From a candidate division NC10 bacterium SPGG6 (GTDB lineage Bacteria; Methylomirabilota; Methylomirabilia; Methylomirabilales; CSP1-5), in NCBI GenBank assembly GCA_001643535.1, contig LXTG01000077.1, positions 1-29,842 of the forward strand: a stretch of 29,842 nt of DNA. The letters are read 5' to 3'. The position numbers were made by a program, and so were the translations under genes. Every line of letters starts with the position of its first letter. Positions within the stretch are counted from its first letter, which is position 1. Under the pieces are notes generated by a model. It saw only the letters and a list, made by a program, of their open reading frames with translations. It searched no databases and was not told where the DNA came from. Of this stretch, positions 1-7,787 are shown piece after piece.

Positions 1-190
1 GGGAATGTTAGCAAGAAATAGTTGGTGCGGCACTAGCATACTGCATCGGTACAGAGCACGCAACGGCGAGGCGGGGAGCGCCGCAACGGATACACGCAGC
101 CAGGCATAGCCGCCATCACAAACTGAGCAGTGACGAACTGAGGAAGGCTGAGAGTGAGGGTGAGAAAATCTACCGAGGGGGACGCCTCTG
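1..190. other. Left-edge non-coding segment
   Basis: This stretch follows the stop codon of the first phosphatidyltransferase. I see no convincing gene in it: open frames here show no family motif. It holds the outer arm of a hairpin that spans the end of the upstream gene. Confidence 0.4.
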
Positions 191-210
191 CTATGCAGGT
201 GAGGCGTTCC
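180..210 (-). terminator. Hairpin at the 3' end of the phosphatidyltransferase gene
   Basis: Bases 182-188 (ACGCCTC) pair with 201-207 (GAGGCGT), extended by GG/CC pairs, around a 12-base loop that contains the stop codon of the gene at 191. Downstream on the minus strand there is only a short T run (GATTTTC) some ten bases later, so this is at best a weak intrinsic terminator. Confidence 0.3.
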
Positions 211-739
211 GAGAACGGGAGAACAAATCCACCACCCCCCGGTAGATGTAGTCGAGCCCCGACAGGACGGTGACGACCGCCGTTACCCAGATCAAGGAAT
301 AAAGGAGCGCATCCCCCTCCGCCATGATCATGGCCGCCAGGACTGTAAAGATCTGCAACGCCGTGGTCAGCTTCCCCAGGAATGATGGTGGGTAGCCCAG
401 GCGGCCAATTGTCGTGTAGAGGATGCAGGACCCAACCATTTGAACGAGGTCCCTCCCCACAGCGATCACCGGGAGCCACAAGGGGAGGCGTCCCAAAAAG
501 GCCAGGGTAAAGAAGGCCGAGCCTAGGAGGAGTTTGTCTGCGACTGGATCAAGGACCCTCCCGAATTCTGTCGGCTCCCGTAAGGACCTGGCCAAGAATC
601 CGTCGAGTCCATCGGTGATCCCAGCCAGGAGAAAGAGGAGGAGGGCCCAGGAGAAGGCCCCACGGAGGAGGAGGAAGACGATCATTGGCGTCAGAATCAA
701 GCGAAGGAAGGTGAGTCCATTGGGGAGGTTAAAGATCAC
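191..739 (-). CDS. CDP-alcohol phosphatidyltransferase (PgsA/cardiolipin synthase-like)
   Basis: This 182-residue integral membrane enzyme should transfer a phosphatidyl group from CDP-diacylglycerol to an alcohol, releasing CMP, in the inner membrane. The family signature D-G-x2-A-R-x8-G-x3-D-x3-D is complete: D46, G47, A50, R51, G60, D64, D68. Hydrophobic segments lie around residues 9-40, 70-100 and 125-165. The start is GTG at 739, preceded by GAGGTG. It follows hflX by 86 bases. A second and more typical PgsA lies at 9401-9970, so this copy may make a different product: phosphatidylglycerol phosphate, or cardiolipin as in the eukaryotic/actinobacterial type. Which acceptor it uses cannot be read from the sequence. 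The family call is firm; the substrate is open. Confidence 0.85.
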   Translation of the reverse strand: MIFNLPNGLTFLRLILTPMIVFLLLRGAFSWALLLFLLAGITDGLDGFLARSLREPTEFGRVLDPVADKLLLGSAFFTLAFLGRLPLWLPVIAVGRDLVQMVGSCILYTTIGRLGYPPSFLGKLTTALQIFTVLAAMIMAEGDALLYSLIWVTAVVTVLSGLDYIYRGVVDLFSRSRNASPA

Positions 740-825
740 GGTCTTTGCACCTCACTTCCCACGGCTGCCAAAAGGCTTCCCCAATCCTCCGTCAAACCCT
801 ACTCCACGCCGAGGGCCTCGGCCGT

Positions 826-1962
826 CTACTTACCACGGCCCGCCCGCCTTCGAACGGTAGCCTCTTCGAGGCTATTCAGGGTCTCTGCAATGGCGGTCTT
901 GAGCTCAGTAAGCCCAGCACCGGTCTTCGCCGAGGTCACCACCGATCGGGGTCTCCGGGAAAGAAACGCAACCGCCTCAAGATGCGGAAGTTTGTCCACT
1001 TTGTTGTAAACGTTGATCAGCGGTTTCGCCGCAACACCCAATTCCTCCAAAACCGCGATCACCCCCTGCTCCTGGCTTTGCCACCGGGGATGCGAAATAT
1101 CGATCACGTGGACCAGCAGGTCTGATTCCTGCACCTCCTCTAAACTGGCCTTAAAGGCCGCCACCAGCTGATGCGGAAGCTTTCTGATGAATCCCACGGT
1201 ATCGGACAGGAGCACTGCCCGGCCGCCGGGCAAGATCACCTTCCGCAAGGTGGGATCCAGGGTGGCAAAGAGCTTGTCGGCCACCGGGAGTTCGGCGTGC
1301 GTCAGCGCATTCAGGAGCGACGACTTTCCCGCATTGGTGTATCCCACCAGGGCTGCGGTCGAGAGGGCCTGTTTCTGTCGATGCCGGCGCAGTAGCGCGC
1401 GATGGCGACGGACCTTTTCAAGCTCCTGCTCGATCTTGAGGATGCGGCGCCGAATGCGCCGACGGTCCACCTCGAGTTGGGTCTCCCCCGGGCCCCGAGT
1501 TCCGATTCCGCCCCCCAGCCGGGAAAGGTCAGTGCCATGGCCGGTGAGGCGGGGAAGCAGATATTTGAGCTGGGCGAGTTCAACTTGAAGCTTCCCCTCC
1601 TTTGAGCGGGCCCGCTGGGCAAAGATATCCAGGATGAGCCCGGTCCGGTCTATCACCTTTCGACCAAACGCCACTTCGAGGTTCCGCTGCTGGGAACCGG
1701 TCAGGTCATTGTCGAAGATAACCAGATCAACCCCCTCTTGACAGGCCTCTCTGACCTCTTGGGCTTTCCCCGGACCGATGAGGGTACGGGGATTGGGCAA
1801 GGATCGCTCTTGGACAACGCGAAAAGCGGGTTCGGCCCCTGCCGAGACCGTCAGTTGAACCAGCTCCTCCAAGGAATCTTCAACCTCCCAGCGCGCCTGG
1901 TGAGGTTGCTTGAACCCGACGAGGAGCGCTACCTCACGCTGTGGATAGGACATCGCTTTCAC
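826..1962 (-). CDS. hflX: GTPase HflX, ribosome-splitting factor
   Basis: HflX proteins bind the 50S E site and split stalled or hibernating 70S ribosomes using GTP, in the cytoplasm. The 378-residue product has the HflX N-domain and glycine-rich linker (GGGIGTRGPGETQ, 150-162), a basic helical arm (167-197) and a G domain with G1 GYTNAGKSS (207-215), G3 DTVG (254-257), G4 NKVD (320-323) and G5 SAKTG (344-348). The GTG start at 1962 overlaps the tyrA stop codon in a GTGA junction, and GAGG lies seven bases upstream; an ATG at 1953 is a weaker alternative. It is somewhat shorter than E. coli HflX (426), missing mainly C-terminal sequence. The window also encodes HPF, the hibernation factor whose effect HflX can reverse. 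Identification is confident. Confidence 0.96.
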   Translation of the reverse strand: MKAMSYPQREVALLVGFKQPHQARWEVEDSLEELVQLTVSAGAEPAFRVVQERSLPNPRTLIGPGKAQEVREACQEGVDLVIFDNDLTGSQQRNLEVAFGRKVIDRTGLILDIFAQRARSKEGKLQVELAQLKYLLPRLTGHGTDLSRLGGGIGTRGPGETQLEVDRRRIRRRILKIEQELEKVRRHRALLRRHRQKQALSTAALVGYTNAGKSSLLNALTHAELPVADKLFATLDPTLRKVILPGGRAVLLSDTVGFIRKLPHQLVAAFKASLEEVQESDLLVHVIDISHPRWQSQEQGVIAVLEELGVAAKPLINVYNKVDKLPHLEAVAFLSRRPRSVVTSAKTGAGLTELKTAIAETLNSLEEATVRRRAGRGK

Positions 1963-2822
1963 CGAAGTTCCTCACGCACCTCTTTGGCCCGCTGAAACTC
2001 TTGTATCAAACGTCCCGCATCCTCTGTCCGAATCATCTCTTCAATCTGCCCAAGGACCTCCCGGAATCTGGCGATGGACCCCAGGACCTCCCCCCGATTT
2101 CGGATCAGGATATCGCGCCACATGAGCGGATGAGAAGCCGCAATCCGGGTGAAATCGCGAAGGCCACCAGCACTAAACATTAAAATCTCCTCCCCCCCAT
2201 CGGCAGCGTTTAAGATCGTTCCAATCAGCGCGTATGCCACCAGATGGGGCAGATGGCTCACGAGGGCGAAGACTTGATCGTGCCGAAAAGGGTCCATCAG
2301 AACCACCTGGGACCCCATCGCTTCCCACAGGCGGATGACTCTTTTTAGTGCCTCTTCCGGGGTCCGGGAAGTCGGCGTAAGCACGCACAGGCTCCCCTGA
2401 AAGAGGTGCGGCGAGGCGGCTTCGGGTCCAGACCGTTCCGTCCCGGCAATGGGATGGCCCGCGACGTAAACTCGACCGGGAGGAATTTCCTTCTCCACCT
2501 CGACCACGAGATCTCCCTTCACGCTTCCGACGTCGGTCACGATACACCCGGGCGCGAGGTAGGGGGCGATGGCACGGACTAACTCTGCCACGGCCCCTAC
2601 AGGGACCGCGACCACGACGAGGTCGGCCCCCTCTACCCCTGCAGGAAGCTCGCCTACCTCGTCTAGGAGACCAAAGGAAACCGCCTGTTTCAAATGGGTC
2701 CGATCCGTATCCAGGCCAACGACGCGCCTGGCAACCCCCCCCCGACAGGCCTGAGCGAGACTGCCACCGATCAGGCCTACGCCGATCACCACCATCCTCT
2801 CGAAGATCGGTTCACGGTTCAT
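1959..2822 (-). CDS. tyrA: Prephenate dehydrogenase
   Basis: TyrA oxidatively decarboxylates prephenate to 4-hydroxyphenylpyruvate with NAD(P)+, the step towards tyrosine. The 287-residue product starts with a Rossmann fold (GVGLIGGS, 14-21), followed by the family motifs TDVGSVKG (96-103), GHPIAGTERSG (122-132) and the helical dimer domain with SHLPH (189-193). No ACT domain or fused chorismate mutase is present, so feedback control is not built into this chain. The ATG at 2822 sits inside an intergenic repeat, so residues 1-5 are repeat-encoded; M10 (MVVIGVG) is closer to where many homologues begin. The gene is translationally coupled to hflX by a 4-base overlap and lies 104 bases after aroF. 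Confidence 0.95.
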   Translation of the reverse strand: MNREPIFERMVVIGVGLIGGSLAQACRGGVARRVVGLDTDRTHLKQAVSFGLLDEVGELPAGVEGADLVVVAVPVGAVAELVRAIAPYLAPGCIVTDVGSVKGDLVVEVEKEIPPGRVYVAGHPIAGTERSGPEAASPHLFQGSLCVLTPTSRTPEEALKRVIRLWEAMGSQVVLMDPFRHDQVFALVSHLPHLVAYALIGTILNAADGGEEILMFSAGGLRDFTRIAASHPLMWRDILIRNRGEVLGSIARFREVLGQIEEMIRTEDAGRLIQEFQRAKEVREELR

Positions 2823-2926
2823 AGTTCACCGTTCACAGTTCGATGACCGCTGACCGATGACGGTCTGAATTCGGTGGTCGGTCGTCGGACTTTGGAAAGC
2901 TCAGTCGAGCCGTCATCGGGGATCGG
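2823..2926. repeat. Intergenic repeat between aroF and tyrA
   Basis: The gap is made largely of short degenerate units. Near the tyrA start there are several GTTCAC/GTTCAT units (2810-2840), then GATGACCG-like units (about 2842-2860) and GGTCGGTCGTCGGAC. Bases 2899-2920 match 5306-5327 at 20 of 22 positions. In both places the block lies 7-9 bases beyond the stop codon of the upstream gene. The same unit types recur at 5101-5335 and around 13833-13914. Confidence 0.7.
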
Positions 2927-3940
2927 TTACAGGCTTCGTCCAACGATCGGTGCCAGCGCCCGGATTTGTTCCATCAGTGCCGTGAACCGCCTAGGGATCA
3001 GGGCTTGGGGTCCATCGGATAAGGCCAGCTCCGGTTGGGGATGGACCTCGACCATGAGCCCGTCTGCACCCACGGCGATCGCAGCGAGGGCCAGAGGAGA
3101 AACGAGATCCCATTTCCCGGCTCCGTGACTCGGATCGACGATCACCGGGAGATGGGATAGCTGCTTGAGGGATGGAACCGCAGAAAGATCCAGGGTGTTC
3201 CGGGTGTAATCCTCGAAGGTCCGGATACCCCGCTCACACAGGATAATGTTATAGTTCCCCTCGGACATGATGTATTCGGCCGACATAAGGAGCTCTTTGA
3301 TCGTGGAGCTCATTCCCCGTTTCAGGAAGACCGGCTTGCGATGGATACCCACCTCCTTGAGGAGCCGAAAATTCTGCATGTTCCTGGCCCCGATCTGGAC
3401 CATGTCGGCATACTTCATGACGAGTTCCGCATCCCGTGGGTCCATGAGCTCAGTGACCACCGGCAGCCCGGTGATCTCCCGAACTTCGGCCAGATACCTC
3501 AGGGCTTCCTCCCCTAACCCCTGGAACGAATATGGGGAAGTCCTCGGCTTAAAGGCCCCACCTCTGAGTAGGCTGGCCCCTGCCTCTTTGACCACCCTGG
3601 CCGTATCCAGCAGCATCTCCCGCCCTTCCACCGAGCAGGGGCCGGCAATCACGGCTAACCGCTCTCCCCCCACTGCCACGCCATTCACCTCCACGACGCT
3701 TGAGTCGGTCTTGAAATCTCGGCTGGCGAGTTTGAAGGGCTTCAAGATGGGGAGGACTTCCTCGACTCCAGGCAGGGCCTGGAATGGGACATTCCGAAGG
3801 ATTCGCTCATCCCCGATCGCCCCAATGATGGTCCGCTCCACCCCTTTGGAGATATGGGGCTTGAGTCCGTGCTGCGTAATTCGCTCCACGACCTGGTCGA
3901 TGTCACCCTGGGTGGCCGTGGATCGCATCACGATGATCAT
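2927..3940 (-). CDS. aroF: 3-deoxy-7-phosphoheptulonate (DAHP) synthase, type I-beta
   Basis: This enzyme condenses phosphoenolpyruvate with erythrose 4-phosphate, the first step of the shikimate pathway. The 337-residue chain has an N-terminal ferredoxin-like regulatory domain (about 1-70) followed by the TIM barrel: GPCSVE (100-105), KPRTSPYSFQG (131-141), QIGARNMQNF (182-191), DPSHGAGK (269-276) and EVHP (298-301). The metal ligands fall at C102, H272, E298 and D309, the positions I recall for the Thermotoga maritima enzyme, which has the same architecture and nearly the same length. In that family the N-domain mediates feedback by Tyr/Phe. The ATG at 3940 overlaps the stop codon of the upstream aminotransferase in an ATGA junction, so the two are co-translated. 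The gene symbol varies between genomes (aroF, aroG or aroA). Confidence 0.96.
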   Translation of the reverse strand: MIIVMRSTATQGDIDQVVERITQHGLKPHISKGVERTIIGAIGDERILRNVPFQALPGVEEVLPILKPFKLASRDFKTDSSVVEVNGVAVGGERLAVIAGPCSVEGREMLLDTARVVKEAGASLLRGGAFKPRTSPYSFQGLGEEALRYLAEVREITGLPVVTELMDPRDAELVMKYADMVQIGARNMQNFRLLKEVGIHRKPVFLKRGMSSTIKELLMSAEYIMSEGNYNIILCERGIRTFEDYTRNTLDLSAVPSLKQLSHLPVIVDPSHGAGKWDLVSPLALAAIAVGADGLMVEVHPQPELALSDGPQALIPRRFTALMEQIRALAPIVGRSL

Positions 3941-5100
3941 TGTGCACTCCTCTCACCTGCGGAATTCCAGGACCTGACCGCTGCCTCACCATCGCCGAGA
4001 ACCTCGGCCAAGGCCTTGATAGCCCGGGTATTCTCTTGAGGTGTCCCCACCGTGACCCGGATATGCGTCGGGAGACCATACCCCTCCATCGATCGAACGA
4101 TGACTCCCTTGCGGAGGAGGGCGTCGGCGATTGCCCTCCCGTCACGTCGCATATCCACCAGAATGAAGTTGGCCACACTCGGGATACACAAAAGCCCCAA
4201 CTCCTCTAGGCGAGACTGCAGGTTCCGACGTCCTGCCTCCGTGATCCGGACTGTCTCCTCGAGGTGGGCCGTATCGCTTAGGGCGGCCAAGGCCCCCCTC
4301 TGGGCTAACGTGTTCACGTTGAAGGGCTGCCGCACCCGGTTCAGAATCTCCACCATCTCGACGGGGGCGATCCCGTAACCGATCCGAAGTCCCGCGAGAC
4401 CATACGCCTTCGAAAACGTCCTAAGGGTCAGGAGATAGCGTCCATCCCGGATAGGCCTGAGGAGATCCGGTTGAAGAGGCCGAGGGACATACTCCCGATA
4501 TGCCTCATCCACGACCAGGATGACATCCCGAGGAAGCTCCTGCACAAAATCATGTAAGTCTGTGGGAGAGACACAGGTTCCGGTCGGATTATTCGGGTTT
4601 CCAAGAAAGACCATCTTGGTCCGGGCGGTCACCGCCTGCAGCATCCCACTGAGATCGTGAGTGAAATCCTTGAGGGGGACTTCCCGGATCTCGCATCCCA
4701 CCGCTTGACAGACGCTCCGATACACGACGAAGGCCGGATGTCCCATTACGGCCTCATCCCCTGGTCCCAAGAACGATCGGGTGACAAGCTCTAACAGTTC
4801 ATTACTCCCGTTACCGAAGCAGAGCTCCTCCGGTCTCACGCCAAGGAACCGGCTTAGCCCCTGGCGCAGAGTGTGACAGCCCCCATCGGGGTACCGGTGA
4901 AGCCCTTGCAGCGCCTCCCGAATCGCCTGCAAGGCCAACGGAGAAGGACCAAGAGGATTCTCGTTGGAGGCGAGCTTGAGCACTTCATCAACGCCGAGCT
5001 CCCGCTCCACGTCCTCCATCGGTCTACCCGGGCTATAGGGGATGAGTCCGAGGACCTGAGGTCGTGCCAACTCCGTAAGTGATTTTACGTTCCGGCTCAC
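3937..5100 (-). CDS. hisC: Histidinol-phosphate/aromatic aminotransferase (HisC type)
   Basis: This is a fold-type I PLP aminotransferase of 387 residues. Visible motifs are LASNENPLGPSP (43-54), GNPNNPTGT (167-175), VVDEAYREY (196-204) and the PLP-lysine motif TFSKAYGLAGLRIGYG with K231. Family members convert imidazole-acetol phosphate to histidinol phosphate, and many also transaminate phenylpyruvate and 4-hydroxyphenylpyruvate. Its place directly between pheA and aroF-tyrA, with no other his gene near, suggests that the last step of Phe and Tyr synthesis is at least one of its jobs. Start is GTG at 5100, with AGGAGAGG seven bases upstream; the start region adjoins GTGAAC repeats. Family call is firm; substrate is inferred from context. 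Confidence 0.92.
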   Translation of the reverse strand: MSRNVKSLTELARPQVLGLIPYSPGRPMEDVERELGVDEVLKLASNENPLGPSPLALQAIREALQGLHRYPDGGCHTLRQGLSRFLGVRPEELCFGNGSNELLELVTRSFLGPGDEAVMGHPAFVVYRSVCQAVGCEIREVPLKDFTHDLSGMLQAVTARTKMVFLGNPNNPTGTCVSPTDLHDFVQELPRDVILVVDEAYREYVPRPLQPDLLRPIRDGRYLLTLRTFSKAYGLAGLRIGYGIAPVEMVEILNRVRQPFNVNTLAQRGALAALSDTAHLEETVRITEAGRRNLQSRLEELGLLCIPSVANFILVDMRRDGRAIADALLRKGVIVRSMEGYGLPTHIRVTVGTPQENTRAIKALAEVLGDGEAAVRSWNSAGERSAQ

Positions 5101-5335
5101 TGTTCACCCTCTCCTGATCGACGGATCAACGGTAACTGTTCACCGTTCACTGAGGCGCGTTCATGGTTCACGGTTTTCAGAAATTCGCATTCCGAAATCC
5201 GAAATTGGGCACTCCCAGAATTGATAATCACCGTCGTCGGTGATCGGTCATCGGTCGTCCCTCGTCGAACTTCGGCGAGCGATTCGGCCGAGCTCACCGT
5301 CGAGGCCTCAGTCGAGCCGTCAACGGGCAGGCGCC
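5101..5335. repeat. Intergenic repeat cluster between pheA and hisC
   Basis: These 235 non-coding bases are built of three kinds of degenerate unit. GTTCAC(C/G)GTTCA units occupy about 5101-5175. An ATTCCGAAATCCGAAAT-type run lies at 5180-5206. GTCGTCGGTGATCGGTCATCGGTCGTC units lie at about 5230-5265. Bases 5306-5327 are nearly identical to 2899-2920. No open frame here shows family motifs. Confidence 0.75.
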
Positions 5336-6415
5336 TCAACTCTTGGCCCGGAGCGGCTCCTTTGGATACGATCCCAAGACTTTGAGGAAGAGGCAATCCT
5401 CCCGGAGCCCCTCCAGAGCAGCCTGCACCGACGCGTCTTCGGCATGCCCCTCGAAATCCACGTAGAAGATATACTCCCAGACCCGGTAACGGGAGGGGCG
5501 CGATTCGATCTTGGTCAAGTTGATCTGGTTGTGGGCGAAGGGCTCCAGCATCCGGTACAGCGCCCCTACCCGGTCTCGGATCGTGAACAGGATGGAGGTC
5601 TTATCATGGCCGGTCACAGGACACGGCGCCTGTCCAATGAGGAGAAACCGCGTGAAATTATACGGGCTATCCTCAATCCGGGACACCACCACCTTCAGGT
5701 CGTAGAAGCGGCTAGCGAGCTCGGAGGCGATGGCCGCTGCAGTCTCATCCTGGGCAGCAAGCTCTGCTGCTGCTGCCGTAGAAGAAACCTCGAGGAGCGT
5801 GACCTTCGGCATGTTCACCTCCAGCCACTTTCGAGACTGGGCGATGGCGTGGGGGTGGGAGTAAATCGTACTGATCCGCTCCCTCTCCCCGTGCTTGGAG
5901 AGGAGATGATGGGAGACCTCCATGAGGATCTCGCCACAAATCTTCAGGTCAGAGTCTACGAACATATCGAGGGTATGACTCACCACCCCCTCAGTTGAAT
6001 TCTCGACTGGCACGACCCCATAGTCTGCCTTTCCCTTCTCCACTTCGTTAAAGACCTCCCCAATCCCCCGAAGCGGAACATATTCCGCTAGCAGGCCAAA
6101 TCGCTTCATGCAGGCCATATGAGTGAAGGTCGCCTGGGGCCCGAGGTAGGCCACCCTAAGGGCCTGCTCGAGAGAAAGGCACGCGGACAGGATTTCCCGG
6201 TAGACCGCCTTGATTGCCCTGCTAGGGAAGGGCCCATCACTCTCCCGGGTGAGGCGGTCGATGATTTCCTCCTCCCGTTGAGGGGAGTGGTAAGCAATAT
6301 TCCCCTTGGCCTTTTCCTCCCCGACCCGCACCACGATCTCGGCCCGGCGATTCAGCAGCCCAAGGATCTCGCTGTCAAGGGCGTCTATCTGCTGTCTGAA
6401 CTCTTCGATTCCCAT
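5336..6415 (-). CDS. pheA: Chorismate mutase-prephenate dehydratase (P-protein)
   Basis: The bifunctional 359-residue enzyme rearranges chorismate to prephenate and dehydrates it to phenylpyruvate. It has an AroQ chorismate mutase domain (about 1-85, RQQIDALDSEILGLLNRR), a prephenate dehydratase domain (about 88-265) with GPQATFTH (92-99), VENSTEG (137-143) and the catalytic NFTRF motif (253-257), and a C-terminal ACT domain with GALYRML (284-290) and ESRPSR (304-309), the phenylalanine-binding motif. Feedback inhibition by Phe is therefore likely. Chorismate mutase in this chain would also feed the separate tyrA enzyme. ATG at 6415; a sigma-70-like promoter is visible 60-90 bases upstream. 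The upstream neighbour is scpB. Confidence 0.96.
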   Translation of the reverse strand: MGIEEFRQQIDALDSEILGLLNRRAEIVVRVGEEKAKGNIAYHSPQREEEIIDRLTRESDGPFPSRAIKAVYREILSACLSLEQALRVAYLGPQATFTHMACMKRFGLLAEYVPLRGIGEVFNEVEKGKADYGVVPVENSTEGVVSHTLDMFVDSDLKICGEILMEVSHHLLSKHGERERISTIYSHPHAIAQSRKWLEVNMPKVTLLEVSSTAAAAELAAQDETAAAIASELASRFYDLKVVVSRIEDSPYNFTRFLLIGQAPCPVTGHDKTSILFTIRDRVGALYRMLEPFAHNQINLTKIESRPSRYRVWEYIFYVDFEGHAEDASVQAALEGLREDCLFLKVLGSYPKEPLRAKS

Positions 6416-6476
6416 TGCCTTTTCTCTTGTCTATTCTATTCTTTGCTTCCCCGCATCTGAATCTGATGCCCCGGCG

Positions 6477-6505
6477 ATTGTAGTGATCTATTGAGGAGTC
6501 CGCAA
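6477..6505 (-). promoter_or_regulatory. Candidate sigma-70-type promoter of pheA
   Basis: On the minus strand, TTGCGG (6500-6505) is followed after 17 bases by TACAAT (6477-6482, five of six consensus bases). It lies about 60 bases upstream of the pheA ATG, in the gap after the scpB stop codon. The -35 match is only moderate. Confidence 0.45.
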
Positions 6506-6510
6506 CGGGG

Positions 6511-7083
6511 TCAAGAATTCGCTGGCCGCGATTCCAGTGTTTGATCCACGTCCGGCCGTACAGGAGCGAGGGCCTCGATCTCCTGCGTCGAGGGGAGTTC
6601 CGTAATGTCTTGGAAGCCAAAGTGTTCCAAGAACTTCCGCGTGGTACCGTAAAGCAGTGGCCTTCCCACCTCTCGCTTTCGCCCGAGGATCCGGATGAGC
6701 TCCCGTTCAATGAGAGTCCTCAGCACCCCGTCCACCATCACACCGCGGATAGCCTCGATCTCGGCCTTGGTGATCGGTTGCCGGTACGCGACGATGGCCA
6801 AGGTCTCGAGGGCTGGACGAGTAAGTTTGGCGGGTCGCGTCTTGGCCAACCGGCTCAGCCACGGATGCAGATCAGCCCGCGTCGACATCCGATAGCCGCC
6901 GGCGGCCCGAACTATGGTAAGCCCGGAACCTCTTTTCTCATAGTCTTCCCTCAGAATGTTCAAGTTCTGGATAATGCTCTCTTTCTCCACCTCGCCCATG
7001 ACCGCCTGAAGTTGCTCGATCGAGAGAGGCTCGGGGCAGGCGAACAATACCGCCTCTAAAATCGCGAGGTCGTCTTGAGTCAT
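6511..7083 (-). CDS. scpB: Segregation and condensation protein B
   Basis: ScpB is the winged-helix partner that dimerises and binds the kleisin ScpA in the Smc condensin, which compacts and separates sister chromosomes. The 190-residue product shows two winged-helix domains. The second carries the family signature TLAIVAYRQPITKAEIEAIRG (about 93-113) and GRKREVGRPLLYGTTRKFLEHFG. The C-terminal tail (after about 165) is poorly conserved, as usual. Its ATG overlaps the scpA stop codon by four bases (ATGA), the normal scpA-scpB coupling. No smc gene is in the window. Confidence 0.95.
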   Translation of the reverse strand: MTQDDLAILEAVLFACPEPLSIEQLQAVMGEVEKESIIQNLNILREDYEKRGSGLTIVRAAGGYRMSTRADLHPWLSRLAKTRPAKLTRPALETLAIVAYRQPITKAEIEAIRGVMVDGVLRTLIERELIRILGRKREVGRPLLYGTTRKFLEHFGFQDITELPSTQEIEALAPVRPDVDQTLESRPANS

Positions 7084-7787
7084 GCCACGCCCCGCCCGAT
7101 CACAATTTCGCCGAAAGGAGCCCGTTGCTGAACTCGGACCGCCCCTTGCCGCAGGAGCTCCAGAAGGGCCAGAAAAGTTACAATGACGACCCAGCGATCC
7201 GCGGTCGGCGGAAACAACGATGCAAAACCGACCGATACCTCCGTCGCTACCTTATCGAGAATAGCCACCATCCGTTCCGCGGTGGTCACCGGTCGGAGAA
7301 CAAGCTCTAACACCGGTCGATCGCTGACGCGCGTCAAGACATCCCGAAAGGCCCCAAGGAGATCGAAAAGGCTCACCTCCAGCGTCCCGCCATCAGCGGG
7401 CACCTCAAGAGGGCTGGAGCGAAAGAAGAATTGTCGTTGCTGATCCTCCCGCCCTGACAATGCCTCGGCGGCAGACCGGAAGCGTTCGTATTCCAAAAGC
7501 ATATCGACCAGAGGAGTCCGGGGATCGTCTTCGACTCCCTCCCCGTCGGCGGCAGGTTCGGCCGGCAACAGCATCCTGGATTTGATATACACCAGCGTGG
7601 CCGCCATGACGAGAAACTCTCCGGCCACATCGAGATCCAGCTCATGGAGCAACGTGAGGTACTGGAAGTATTCGTCGGTAATCCGCGCGATGGGAATATC
7701 GTAAATGTCGATTTCGTTGACGCGGATGAGGTGCACGAGCAAATCTAACGGCCCCTCAAATGCCGGAAGCTTTACTTGGTAGACCAT
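7080..7787 (-). CDS. scpA: Segregation and condensation protein A (kleisin)
   Basis: ScpA is the kleisin that bridges the heads of the Smc dimer and recruits ScpB. The 235-residue product starts with the diagnostic segment FEGPLDLLVHLIRVNEIDIYDIPI (residues 9-32) and continues with EYFQYL and the helix VAGEFLVMAATLVYIKSRMLLP. The C-terminal winged helix ends the chain (about 165-235). The ATG at 7787 lies within the last codons of the upstream ComEA-like gene (16-base overlap), so all of lysC, the comEA-like gene, scpA and scpB are likely one transcript. Confidence 0.95.
   Translation of the reverse strand: MVYQVKLPAFEGPLDLLVHLIRVNEIDIYDIPIARITDEYFQYLTLLHELDLDVAGEFLVMAATLVYIKSRMLLPAEPAADGEGVEDDPRTPLVDMLLEYERFRSAAEALSGREDQQRQFFFRSSPLEVPADGGTLEVSLFDLLGAFRDVLTRVSDRPVLELVLRPVTTAERMVAILDKVATEVSVGFASLFPPTADRWVVIVTFLALLELLRQGAVRVQQRAPFGEIVIGRGVA

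Noticed and set aside
3267..3977. Long plus-strand open frame opposite aroF
   Set aside because: It is the antisense shadow of a fully supported gene, is rich in Ser/Arg/Thr and has no recognisable motif.
5240..5998. 252-codon plus-strand open frame opposite pheA
   Set aside because: It overlaps the conserved ACT and dehydratase domains on the other strand, runs through the repeat cluster and shows no family features.
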